Assembly (NCBI GenBank): GCA_007117575.1
Contig: SKGH01000007.1
Span: 1 to 11,925, forward strand
Length of the DNA: 11,925 nucleotides
Source: Candidatus Kaiserbacteria bacterium
GTDB taxonomy: Bacteria > Patescibacteriota > Minisyncoccia > Phycocordibacterales > UBA918
Reading direction: 5' to 3'
Below are positions 6,100 to 11,880 of this stretch, piece by piece; positions within the stretch are counted from its first letter, which is position 1; each line of letters begins with the position of its first letter. The translations under genes were made by a program, and so were the position numbers. Under the pieces are notes generated by a model that did not search any database, had not been told where the DNA came from, and saw only the letters and a list, made by a program, of their open reading frames with translations.

Positions 6100-6269
6100 C
6101 TCTTTTGCAGACACCCCACTCGAGAGTGTTTATATTCGGTGGTATTTTGATAAAAAAGCCCGATGTTTTACAAACTCTTGTTGCCAAAGTTTTTTAGTTT
6201 AGAAAAGTTTTAGTTTAAAATTTAACACACTCATGACTTACGCGTTTCTGATGAAGTTCGAGGTGCTGA

Positions 6270-6370
6270 CCCAGCCCCAGTTTCGATAACCATTTATTAC
6301 TAACGTAATAAACCAAATTGTTTTAGTCAGTCACGAAAGAATATAAATGATCACGGAAACTGGAGCTGGG
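6270..6370 (+). mobile_element. Inner inverted-repeat module in MITE copy 1
   Basis: A 101-bp module bounded by CCCAGCCCCAGTTTCG on the left and the near-complement CGGAAACTGGAGCTGGG on the right, flanked by TGA on both sides. It contains a perfect 8-bp stem with a 4-nt loop (TTTATTAC-TAAC-GTAATAAA, 6293-6312). The same module is found in MITE copy 2 in the opposite orientation relative to the outer arms and is absent from copy 3. Confidence 0.75.
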
Positions 6371-6387
6371 TGAGGCGTACTTGGTGG

Positions 6388-6481
6388 CCTGTCCCCGAAC
6401 TCACATTTTGACCATTTAACTCACGTGGTTAAGCTATAAAATTTCTAGAAAAATGCGAGCAATCGAGTTCGGGGACAGACT
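6388..6481 (+). mobile_element. REP-like insert nested in MITE copy 1, with 8-bp duplication
   Basis: A 94-bp segment with a perfect 14-bp inverted repeat (CTGTCCCCGAACTC at 6389-6402 and its complement at 6465-6478). It is flanked by the direct repeat CTTGGTGG (6380-6387 and 6482-6489). MITE copy 2 has the same arm sequence with a single CTTGGTGG and no insert, so it is the empty site. The (G)TTCGGGGACAG end resembles palindromic REP units found scattered in many bacteria. Confidence 0.8.
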
Positions 6482-6563
6482 CTTGGTGGTACGATGAACG
6501 GTTTGAGTGACGAAAGTAACAAAGAAGTTCTCCAAACACGTAAGTCATAACACTTTAAACCAT

Positions 6564-7751
6564 CTACCTTTGGAGTAAATGAATGTTTTTTGCCAAACAC
6601 TTTGCCATCTCTTCCAAATCTTTTTTAACCGTTTCTTCCCCTATAGTAACTCTAATAGCGGAACGAGCGCGAGACACGTCTCTGCTTATGGCGTTCACCA
6701 CCGCGCTACCTGCCTCATTAGACCCACTCGCGCAAGCACTGCCGGTTGCGCATGCGAAACCGTACCTATCAAGCACCACCACGGCAAATTCACCATCTAT
6801 GCCGGATATGGAAAAATTTATATTGTTGGCCACTCGCCTGTCTCTGCACCCGTTTAACTCTAAACCGGGTATTGACTCTTCTAGAAATTTTAAACCATGA
6901 TCTCTAACCAGAGACACTCTCTCACTTCTTTCTTTGTATTCTCTCTGAGCGATCCCTAAAGCTGTTTCCATCCCCACTATCAAAGGTGTGTTCTCTGTTC
7001 CACTACGCAACCCAAACTCTTGCCCACCACCCCACACAGCAGGAGACAAAGACAACCCATGCCTATACACCAACACCCCCACACCTTTTGGACCATAACA
7101 TTTGCCGGCATCCAGAGCGACAATGTCCGCACCCATACTGTCTAAACGACAAGACAGCCACAGTGGTGCCTGCGAAGCATCAACATGGACCACTGCCCGC
7201 CGGCCAAACCCTGACTGCTTTTTCCTTAATTGTCGCACCACCTTTCCTACCGGTTGAATAGTGCCTATTTCACTATTAACGAGAGATATAGCCAACAAAA
7301 CAGTATCTTCAGAAAAAAAGTCTCCCGCTTGCGCAAGGTCTATAAGCCCAAGATTTGTTACCGGCAACATGCGTACTCTTACTCCTTTTTTTGAATAATG
7401 CTCTAGCGTCTCAGATACAGACGAATGTTCTATGGGCGAGGTAACGACTTCCATTTGGTCATAAGTTAATCCGGACCTACGTTTGTCTTCCAAAACTCCG
7501 GCTATCGCCAAGTTATTGCTTTCTGTCCCTCCTGAAGTAAATATGGTCTGTTCCGGTCGCGTACCTAACAGTTTAGACACCTGTCTACGAGCATTTTCTA
7601 TAGCTCTTCTTGCTTGCAGACCTTCTGCGTGTATGGCACTGGCATTGGCAAAACAACTTTGCCAATACGGATACATTGCTTCCACAACCTCCTTACGAGC
7701 CGGAGTCGCGGCGGCGTAATCAAGATAAACTCTTTCTATTTTTTCTTGCAT
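6564..7751 (-). CDS. Cysteine desulfurase (NifS/IscS family, PLP-dependent)
   Basis: The enzyme removes sulfur from L-cysteine, giving alanine and a protein-bound persulfide for Fe-S clusters or tRNA thiolation. All main landmarks of the class V aminotransferase fold are present: VYLDYAAATP (8-17), FTSGGTESNN (71-80), IEHSS with PLP-stacking H109, HVDASQ with D191, the PLP lysine K217 in LDAGKCYGPKG, FGLRSGTEN (246-254) and the persulfide-forming C340 in GSACASGS. The residue before K217 is Gly where IscS has His. The 395-residue length is normal. No scaffold or tRNA-thiolase gene is adjacent. MITE copies lie just outside both ends of the gene (10-14 bp from the stop, 16 bp from the start). 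No clear promoter is seen, and MITE copy 2 occupies the upstream region. Confidence 0.93.
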   Translation of the reverse strand: MQEKIERVYLDYAAATPARKEVVEAMYPYWQSCFANASAIHAEGLQARRAIENARRQVSKLLGTRPEQTIFTSGGTESNNLAIAGVLEDKRRSGLTYDQMEVVTSPIEHSSVSETLEHYSKKGVRVRMLPVTNLGLIDLAQAGDFFSEDTVLLAISLVNSEIGTIQPVGKVVRQLRKKQSGFGRRAVVHVDASQAPLWLSCRLDSMGADIVALDAGKCYGPKGVGVLVYRHGLSLSPAVWGGGQEFGLRSGTENTPLIVGMETALGIAQREYKERSERVSLVRDHGLKFLEESIPGLELNGCRDRRVANNINFSISGIDGEFAVVVLDRYGFACATGSACASGSNEAGSAVVNAISRDVSRARSAIRVTIGEETVKKDLEEMAKCLAKNIHLLQR

Positions 7752-7767
7752 AGTTATGTTTTAGTTT

Positions 7768-7985
7768 CATGACTTACGCGTTTGGCGAATTTCTTTGTTG
7801 CTTTCGTCAATCAAACCGTTTATCGTACCACCAAGTACGCCTCACCCAGCCCCAGTTTCGGTAACCATTTATTACTAACGTAATAAACCAAAAAATGTTT
7901 TAGTCAGTCACGAAAGAATATAAATGATCACGGAAACTGGAGCTGGGTCAACGCCTCGAACTTCATCAGAAACGCGTAAGTCATG
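7768..7985 (-). mobile_element. MITE-like element, copy 2 (218 bp, inverted relative to copy 1)
   Basis: Both ends carry the 16-bp terminal repeat CATGACTTACGCGTTT without a mismatch, and the flanks are the direct repeat AGTTT (7763-7767 and 7986-7990). Arms match copies 1 and 3 but in reverse order on the plus strand. It contains the inner module and lacks the REP-like insert, so its intact ...TACTTGGTGGTACG... arm documents the pre-insertion state of copy 1. It separates the divergent desulfurase and infB genes. Confidence 0.87.
7845..7947 (+). mobile_element. Inner inverted-repeat module in MITE copy 2
   Basis: A 103-bp module nearly identical to that in copy 1, including the TTTATTAC-TAAC-GTAATAAA hairpin, and bounded by CCCAGC...GCTGGG. 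On the plus strand it points the same way as in copy 1 although the surrounding arms are reversed, and it is flanked by TCA/TCA (TGA/TGA in the frame of the outer element). Confidence 0.75.
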
Positions 7986-8062
7986 AGTTTATACAACTAA
8001 TCATAATACGAATCAAATCTTGTGGCTAGCAAACTATACCTACACCAAAAGCACTCAAAATA

Positions 8063-8091
8063 TAGGCAAGATACGCAATGTATGTTAAGAT
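8063..8091 (+). promoter_or_regulatory. Candidate infB promoter
   Basis: TAGGCA (8063-8068, four of six -35 positions) is 17 nt from TAAGAT (8086-8091), which has TG at 8083-8084 as an extended -10. Transcription would start near 8098, right at the foot of the first leader hairpin, giving a leader of about 114 nt. Confidence 0.42.
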
Positions 8092-8095
8092 AAGT

Positions 8096-8133
8096 CAATT
8101 GTTACCTCGTACTAACTACGGTGAGGTTAATTG
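8096..8133 (+). promoter_or_regulatory. Hairpin at the start of the infB leader
   Basis: ACCTCGTA can pair with TACG...AGGT around the loop CTAAC, and the flanking CAATT/AATTG extends the stem with small bulges. It lies at the predicted 5' end of the infB transcript. It could stabilise the mRNA or serve in control of the operon; no known riboswitch class is recognised. Confidence 0.35.
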
Positions 8134-8148
8134 AAATCAAGGTCACTA

Positions 8149-8158
8149 TCATGACTTA
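8149..8158 (+). repeat. Solo MITE-end fragment
   Basis: TCATGACTTA is identical to the outer ten bases at the MITE ends (with the adjoining T) and is followed by GGTGTGTTT, a loose match to CGCGTTT. No partner end is found nearby. It may be the remnant of a decayed or excised copy; a chance match is possible. Confidence 0.35.
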
Positions 8159-8161
8159 GGT

Positions 8162-8194
8162 GTGTTTTTGTTTAATAGAGTTAAACAAAAACAC
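8162..8194 (+). promoter_or_regulatory. Perfect 14-bp hairpin just upstream of infB
   Basis: GTGTTTTTGTTTAA is followed by the loop TAGAG and its exact complement, ending 17 nt before the infB ATG. It lacks a following T run, so it is not a normal terminator for the plus strand. Its place directly before a start codon without a Shine-Dalgarno sequence suggests a role in translation or mRNA stability. Confidence 0.5.
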
Positions 8195-8211
8195 TGAAAA
8201 CAGATAAACTT

Positions 8212-9723
8212 ATGGCAAAAAAACAGAAAAAATCAATTGATGTCAATAAAGAGGTTACCAGACCGCCCGTGGTTGTGGTGATGGGTCATATTGATCACGG
8301 AAAATCAACCTTGCTTGACTACATAAGAAAAACTGACTTAGTGGCAGGAGAAGCGGGTGGTATTACCCAGCACCTATCTGCTTATAAAGTAACCCACAAA
8401 ACAGCCGAAGGTGAAAATAAAAACCTGACTTTCTTAGACACACCCGGACACTCTGCTTTTCAGCAAATGAGGCATAGAGGTGCTGACGTGGCAGATGTTG
8501 CCATACTTATAGTATCAGCCGAAGACGGAGTTATGCCTCAAACTTTACAGGCTCTATCTTGTATCAAATCAGCATCCATACCGTTTGTTGTCGCCATAAA
8601 CAAAATAGACAAACCGGGCGCAAACTTGACCACTACCCAATCCAGCTTGATAGAAAATGAAATTTATATAGAAGGCTTCGGTGGAGACATACCTTGGGTT
8701 GGTATTTCCGCAAAAACCGGCGAGGGTGTAGATACTCTACTTGATCTAGTACTACTTACAGCCGACATGGCGGACCTGAAAGGTAACCCGGATGCTCCCG
8801 CCACAGGAACCATAATTGAAAGCAACATGGATAACAAGCGTGGCATAACCGCCACATTGATAGTAAAAAACGGTACCTTAACAACCGGCACTTGCGTTGT
8901 CAGCGGTAAAACATGGGCACCGGTTAGGATCATGGAGGACTATATGGGCGCCACTATCAGGTCAGCAGAAATCTCAGACCCGGTGCGAGTGGTTGGTTTC
9001 AGCGACGTACCGACTATCGGAAGTGAGTTTGCAACAGTCAGTAATAAAAAGGAGGCTGAACGCTTAATAAACGACACTTCTACCACCAACATCTCCAGTC
9101 AAACCCCTGAAAGAAACCAACTACCCTTAGTACCTGTACTCATAAAGGCGGACGTAGCCGGAACACTGGACGCTATCAAGCACGAACTTGATTCATTTTG
9201 TTCAGAACGTATCTGTGTTCGAGTCATTGACGCCACCATAGGAACCATTACCGTTGGAGACGTACAAACCGTTAGCGCTACTGAAAACTCCATAGTAGTG
9301 GGTTTTAACGTAAAGGTTGAGCCTGCCGCCAATGAAATAGCGCAACGTACAGGAGTGGAGATAAAAACCTTCGATATCATATACGAACTATCAGAATGGT
9401 TAGAAACGGCACTAAAAGAACGCACGCCCAAACAAAAAGAAGAAGTTTTATCAGGCACCGCCAAGGTCATAAAACTGTTTAGCATCCAAAAAAACACTTA
9501 CGTTTTAGGAGCCAGAATGGAAACCGGAGAATTAAAAAAAGATCAACTGGTAAAAATATCACGTCGTGATATTGAGATAGGTAAAGGAACTCTTACCAAC
9601 TTACAACAATCCAAACAGGATACAAATTCTGTAAGTGAAGGAGAATTCGGTCTACAAATAAATTCTAAAACAGACATAGCTCCCGGTGACATAATAAAAG
9701 GTTTTGACACGGTGATAACCTAA
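8212..9723 (+). CDS. infB: Translation initiation factor IF-2, minimal form
   Basis: IF-2 is the GTPase that brings initiator tRNA to the 30S subunit and promotes subunit joining. The 503 residues begin with a short basic stretch and go straight into the G domain. Visible motifs are G1 GHIDHGKST (25-33), the G2-region GGITQH (49-54), G3 DTPGH (76-80), G4 NKID (130-133) and G5 SAK (166-168). Domains II (GTIIESNMDNKRG onwards), III (LVPVLIKADVAGTLDAI) and IV follow, ending in PGDIIKGFDTV. The long N-terminal region and IF2_N domains of E. coli IF-2 (890 aa) are absent. The sequence around the start is intact and has a structured leader, so this looks like a naturally short form rather than a truncation. 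rbfA follows after 20 bp. Confidence 0.97.
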   Translation: MAKKQKKSIDVNKEVTRPPVVVVMGHIDHGKSTLLDYIRKTDLVAGEAGGITQHLSAYKVTHKTAEGENKNLTFLDTPGHSAFQQMRHRGADVADVAILIVSAEDGVMPQTLQALSCIKSASIPFVVAINKIDKPGANLTTTQSSLIENEIYIEGFGGDIPWVGISAKTGEGVDTLLDLVLLTADMADLKGNPDAPATGTIIESNMDNKRGITATLIVKNGTLTTGTCVVSGKTWAPVRIMEDYMGATIRSAEISDPVRVVGFSDVPTIGSEFATVSNKKEAERLINDTSTTNISSQTPERNQLPLVPVLIKADVAGTLDAIKHELDSFCSERICVRVIDATIGTITVGDVQTVSATENSIVVGFNVKVEPAANEIAQRTGVEIKTFDIIYELSEWLETALKERTPKQKEEVLSGTAKVIKLFSIQKNTYVLGARMETGELKKDQLVKISRRDIEIGKGTLTNLQQSKQDTNSVSEGEFGLQINSKTDIAPGDIIKGFDTVIT

Positions 9724-9743
9724 ACTCTAACTAACAAAGGCAG

Positions 9744-10088
9744 ATGAAAAGTAACAGAAACATAAAAATTTCCTCGGAAATACAAGGGCTGGCGGCAAAA
9801 TTCATTCAGATGGAGGCCAATACCGACCCGCTAATTACAGTCACTAACGCCACCATAGCTCCCAACATGTCACGCGCCACTATCTACTTCACCACCATAC
9901 CTGCCGATCGCGAACAAGATGCCTTGATCTTTTTAAAGCGTAGCGGTAAGGAAATGCGAACCTACATTAAAAAAAATCTACCGATTCGAACCATTCCCTT
10001 CCTTGAGTTTTCTGTTGACTATGGCGAAAGACACAGGCAACATATTGACAAACTAATGCTGGAAAACTCAAAGAAACACGAGGCCTAG
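9744..10088 (+). CDS. rbfA: 30S ribosome-binding factor RbfA
   Basis: RbfA is a small KH-domain protein needed for late 16S rRNA processing and 30S maturation. The 114-residue product has the family pattern: SSEIQGLAAKFIQ helix, ITVTNATIAPNMSRATIYFTT (the conserved V-S-DL-x-A-x-V-Y segment), the helix DALIFLKRSGKEMRTYIKKNL, and RTIPFLEFSVDYGERHRQHIDKLM, equivalent to the RxxPxLxFxxDxxxxxxxxIxxLL ending. It starts 20 bp after the infB stop and is surely co-transcribed. AAAGG lies 3 nt before the ATG, closer than an ideal ribosome-binding site. The infB-rbfA order is conserved in bacteria, but nusA, which commonly precedes infB, is absent here. Confidence 0.93.
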   Translation: MKSNRNIKISSEIQGLAAKFIQMEANTDPLITVTNATIAPNMSRATIYFTTIPADREQDALIFLKRSGKEMRTYIKKNLPIRTIPFLEFSVDYGERHRQHIDKLMLENSKKHEA

Positions 10089-10138
10089 AAACTATACGCT
10101 AGATTTTTTAAACCCCATCTCTAATAAACAAACATACT

Positions 10139-10265
10139 CATGACTTACGCGTTTCTGATGAAGTTCGAGGCGCTGAGGAGCGAAAACATGAGGCGTACTT
10201 GGTGCTACGATGAAAGGTTTGAGTGACGAAAGCAACAAAGAAATTCTCCAAACGCGTAAGTCATG
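10139..10265 (+). mobile_element. MITE-like element, copy 3 (127 bp, simplest form)
   Basis: Ends are exact CATGACTTACGCGTTT inverted repeats, flanked by the direct repeat ATACT (10134-10138 and 10266-10270). The arms match copies 1 and 2, but between the two TGA triplets there are only 12 bp (GGAGCGAAAACA, 10177-10188) in place of the ~100-bp inner module. It lies between the convergent rbfA and diguanylate cyclase genes. The rest of that gap (to 10353) shows no gene and only a weak imperfect hairpin before a short T run near 10340. Confidence 0.87.
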
Positions 10266-10353
10266 ATACTAACGCTTAAAAAGCTAAGGCGTCTTTAATG
10301 AACCGACCTATAAATACCAACCAAACAATAAGACGGTCCGGGTTTTATGGATA

Positions 10354-11202
10354 CTATTTGTCACTTACTTGAACTTGGTTTCTGCCACTATCTTTAGATA
10401 CATATAGAGCGTCATCAGCTCTTTTCTTCATATCTCCTAATGCTTTTTCTATATCTTCTTCGTTGTGTTCGTACTCCGCGACGCCTAAACTGGCAGTGAT
10501 TTTTTCTCTTTTTTCAGTATCTATACCCAACTCGGAAAGATCGATATTTTCTATATCTTGTCTTATACGCTCAGCAATGCTTTTAGCCACATTGATATCT
10601 CCATCCACTATCACTGCCATCTCCTCTCCTCCGTATCGTGCCGACATATCATTTGGCCTTACTGATTCTCTTATTACTCTAGCTACGGCTTCTATCACTC
10701 TATCTCCCGCCGGATGACCAAAGGAGTCATTTACCGATTTGAAATGATCTATATCTATCATAATCATGGCAAAAGGCTTCGGTTCTTCTGTAGATTTTTC
10801 AGAAGAATTTCTACTGTAAATTTCCGCCCAGCGACTAAGCTCAATATCTAACGCGCGTCGGTTTAATAACCTAGTCAGAGAATCAGTCGAGGCGATTTCT
10901 TGTGATTTTTCTTTTTCTAATTCACTGCGAACATATTGCCAAATGTAGAACTCTTTTTCTTCATCAAGCCTACTCAATGACTGCGAAACGAATTCGCTTT
11001 TTTCGTCACTACTACCGAACGATTTTTTGTCTAACAATCTATTTTGTATCTCAGCAAAAATGATCATTACATCATCTTTATCTACAGAAAACTCGGTTGC
11101 CAACTCCTCAGCTTTTTTTTCAAAGTCAGTCCGTCCTTCTTCCACCTCATCATGTTTTTTCTCAGAGTTATCTAAATTAGGAAATTCTTTTTCACTGATC
11201 AT
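10354..11202 (-). CDS. Cytosolic GGDEF-domain diguanylate cyclase
   Basis: Diguanylate cyclases join two GTP to form c-di-GMP. From the chosen start the protein has 282 residues: a charged, helical N-terminal half (1-100) with no membrane segment or recognised sensor, then a GGDEF domain opening with TDSLTRLLNRRAL (106-118). The metal-binding segment MIDIDHFKSVND has D150, FGHPAGD follows (161-167), and the signature is RYGGEEM (GGEEM 191-195). The inhibitory-site RxxD (R182-P-N-D185) is present five residues before the signature, as in product-inhibited enzymes, and TASLGVAEY completes the domain. The frame is open from an ATG at 11253, but that lies upstream of the extended -10 box TGG-TATAAT, so 11202 is preferred. 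No c-di-GMP phosphodiesterase or effector is visible in the window. Confidence 0.9.
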   Translation of the reverse strand: MISEKEFPNLDNSEKKHDEVEEGRTDFEKKAEELATEFSVDKDDVMIIFAEIQNRLLDKKSFGSSDEKSEFVSQSLSRLDEEKEFYIWQYVRSELEKEKSQEIASTDSLTRLLNRRALDIELSRWAEIYSRNSSEKSTEEPKPFAMIMIDIDHFKSVNDSFGHPAGDRVIEAVARVIRESVRPNDMSARYGGEEMAVIVDGDINVAKSIAERIRQDIENIDLSELGIDTEKREKITASLGVAEYEHNEEDIEKALGDMKKRADDALYVSKDSGRNQVQVSDK

Positions 11203-11208
11203 ATTCAG

Positions 11209-11217
11209 ATTATACCA
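11209..11217 (-). promoter_or_regulatory. Extended -10 promoter of the diguanylate cyclase gene
   Basis: TGG-TATAAT, a perfect extended -10 box, ends 6 nt before the ATG at 11202, predicting a leaderless mRNA. AGTCAA lies 17 nt upstream as a poor -35. Confidence 0.6.
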
Positions 11218-11276
11218 GCAAATACGTAAATTTGACTTATTTTTACACAACAAAACAAATATAAAACGGCTCGCTC

Positions 11277-11305
11277 GTTTTTCGCCCTAGTTCGGGGCGA
11301 AAAAC
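11277..11305. terminator. Strong terminator-like hairpin between tRNA-Cys and the diguanylate cyclase gene
   Basis: GTTTTTCGCCC pairs perfectly with GGGCGAAAAAC around a 7-nt loop, an 11-bp stem with T and A runs at its base on both strands. It lies downstream of the minus-strand tRNA-Cys and upstream of the cyclase promoter, so it probably ends the tRNA transcript. Confidence 0.6.
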
Positions 11306-11330
11306 ATCACTCCGCCGTTCACTTCCCGAC

Positions 11331-11352
11331 GCATAAGTAGCAGAACTTATGC
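11331..11352. repeat. Short hairpin downstream of tRNA-Cys
   Basis: GCATAAGT and ACTTATGC form a perfect 8-bp stem with the 6-nt loop AGCAGA, without a T run. It may be part of the 3' trailer of the tRNA-Cys transcript. Confidence 0.35.
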
Positions 11353-11386
11353 TTCCTGTCCTCAATACTTCACTTCGTTACGTTTG

Positions 11387-11458
11387 AGGCCAGGACGGGA
11401 ATCGAACCCGTGCGTGGAGGTTTTGCAGACCTCAGCGTTACCACTTCGCCACCTGGCC
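11387..11458 (-). tRNA. tRNA-Cys (anticodon GCA)
   Basis: A complete cloverleaf of 72 nt: acceptor GGCCAGG/CCTGGCC (7 bp), D arm GGCGAAGTGGTAACGC, anticodon stem GAGGT/ACCTC with loop CTGCAAA (anticodon GCA), a 5-nt variable region, and T arm ACGGG-TTCGATT-CCCGT. The discriminator base is U, as usual for tRNA-Cys. The following bases are CAA, so the CCA end is not encoded and must be added. Confidence 0.96.
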
Positions 11459-11491
11459 ATCAATACCTAAATACTCTAACACAAAAACAGT

Positions 11492-11497
11492 ATTATA
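11492..11497 (-). promoter_or_regulatory. -10 box of tRNA-Cys
   Basis: TATAAT on the minus strand ends 33 nt before the tRNA-Cys 5' end, leaving room for a short 5' extension removed by RNase P. The -35 region is not clear. The divergent tRNA-Leu shares this 74-bp intergenic region, with TGT-TATCAT (11513-11521) as its own possible extended -10. Confidence 0.4.
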
Positions 11498-11532
11498 CGT
11501 AATCAATTTATATGTTATCATGTCATCGTCTC

Positions 11533-11619
11533 GCCGGGATGGTGGAATTGGTAGACACGCAAGACTTAAAATTTTGTGGCCTTATGGCCGTGCGGGTTCG
11601 ATTCCCGCTCCCGGCACCA
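11533..11619 (+). tRNA. tRNA-Leu (anticodon UAA)
   Basis: A class II tRNA of 87 nt including an encoded CCA end. The acceptor is GCCGGGA/TCCCGGC with discriminator A, and the D arm contains AATTGGTAGAC. The anticodon stem is CAAGA/TTTTG with one G-U pair, and the loop CTTAAAA gives anticodon TAA. The long variable arm pairs GGCC-TTAT-GGCC, and the T arm is GCGGG-TTCGATT-CCCGC. Unlike the neighbouring tRNA-Cys, the CCA is encoded. Confidence 0.97.
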
Positions 11620-11638
11620 ATCAATATCGCAAACAAAG

Positions 11639-11706
11639 ATACGAACGTCCACTCCGTCATTGCAAAGACATTTAACTCTGGATTGCCACGCTTCGCTCGC
11701 AATGAC
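11639..11706. repeat. Dispersed repeat, left copy (direct and inverted parts)
   Basis: Positions 11639-11663 are an exact 25-bp direct match to 11834-11858. Positions 11677-11706 are the exact reverse complement of 11851-11880 (30 bp), including CTTCGCTCGCAATGAC. The two parts can also fold on each other through GTCATTGC/GCAATGAC. It begins 20 bp after tRNA-Leu. The unit resembles the GTCATTGCGAGCGAAGC-type palindromic repeats scattered in many bacterial genomes. Confidence 0.75.
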
Positions 11707-11833
11707 TGCTATCTGGCATTGTGGTTAAGCAAGCGTAGGTCATTTCGTTGGAGCTTTTGTTTTTACATTAGTAAGGTAAAGTGTTCCCATCATACCTTTA
11801 GTGAAGCGCTACACCATTGCGGTATAATAAAAC

Positions 11834-11880
11834 ATACGAACGTCCACTCCGTCATTGCGAGCGAAGCGTGGCAATCCAGA
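11834..11880 (+). repeat. Dispersed repeat, right copy
   Basis: This copy holds the same 25-bp opening as 11639-11663 and runs on without interruption into GCGAGCGAAGCGTGGC, whose inverted form is found at 11677-11706. The remaining sequence from 11620 to 11925 shows no convincing gene; a TATAAT at 11823-11828 just before this repeat may be a promoter reading out of the window. Confidence 0.72.

Larger units (their letters stand above)
6232..6549 (+). mobile_element. MITE-like element, copy 1 (318 bp, carries two nested inserts)
   Basis: The left end reads CATGACTTACGCGTTT, and the right end is its inverted complement with two differences. The element is flanked by the direct repeat ACACT (6227-6231 and 6550-6554), a 5-bp target duplication. 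Between the ends it carries the same left arm (CTGATGAAGTTCGAGG) and right arm (GGCGTACTTGGTG, then GTTTGAGTGACGAAAG) as copies 2 and 3. The arms are interrupted by an inner module and by a REP-like insert, listed separately. It encodes no transposase, so mobilisation would need an enzyme supplied elsewhere. It lies just downstream of the cysteine desulfurase stop codon. Confidence 0.85.

Noticed and set aside
6227..7990. Cysteine desulfurase plus flanking MITEs as one composite transposon
   Set aside because: The outermost flanks (ACACT left, AGTTT right) are not the same, and each copy has its own matching duplication, so the copies inserted separately.
8212..9723. infB as a 5'-truncated gene
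   Set aside because: The start is preceded by a leader and promoter candidate, the basic lead-in to the G domain is intact, and short IF-2 forms fit a reduced genome.
10139..10265. Short open frame starting at the ATG inside the MITE end (ATGACTTACGCG)
   Set aside because: It breaks at different places in the three copies and does not encode a conserved peptide.
6231..10266. MITE repeats as a CRISPR array
   Set aside because: Copies are kilobases apart, contain internal structure and have target duplications; no regular short repeat-spacer pattern exists anywhere in the window.
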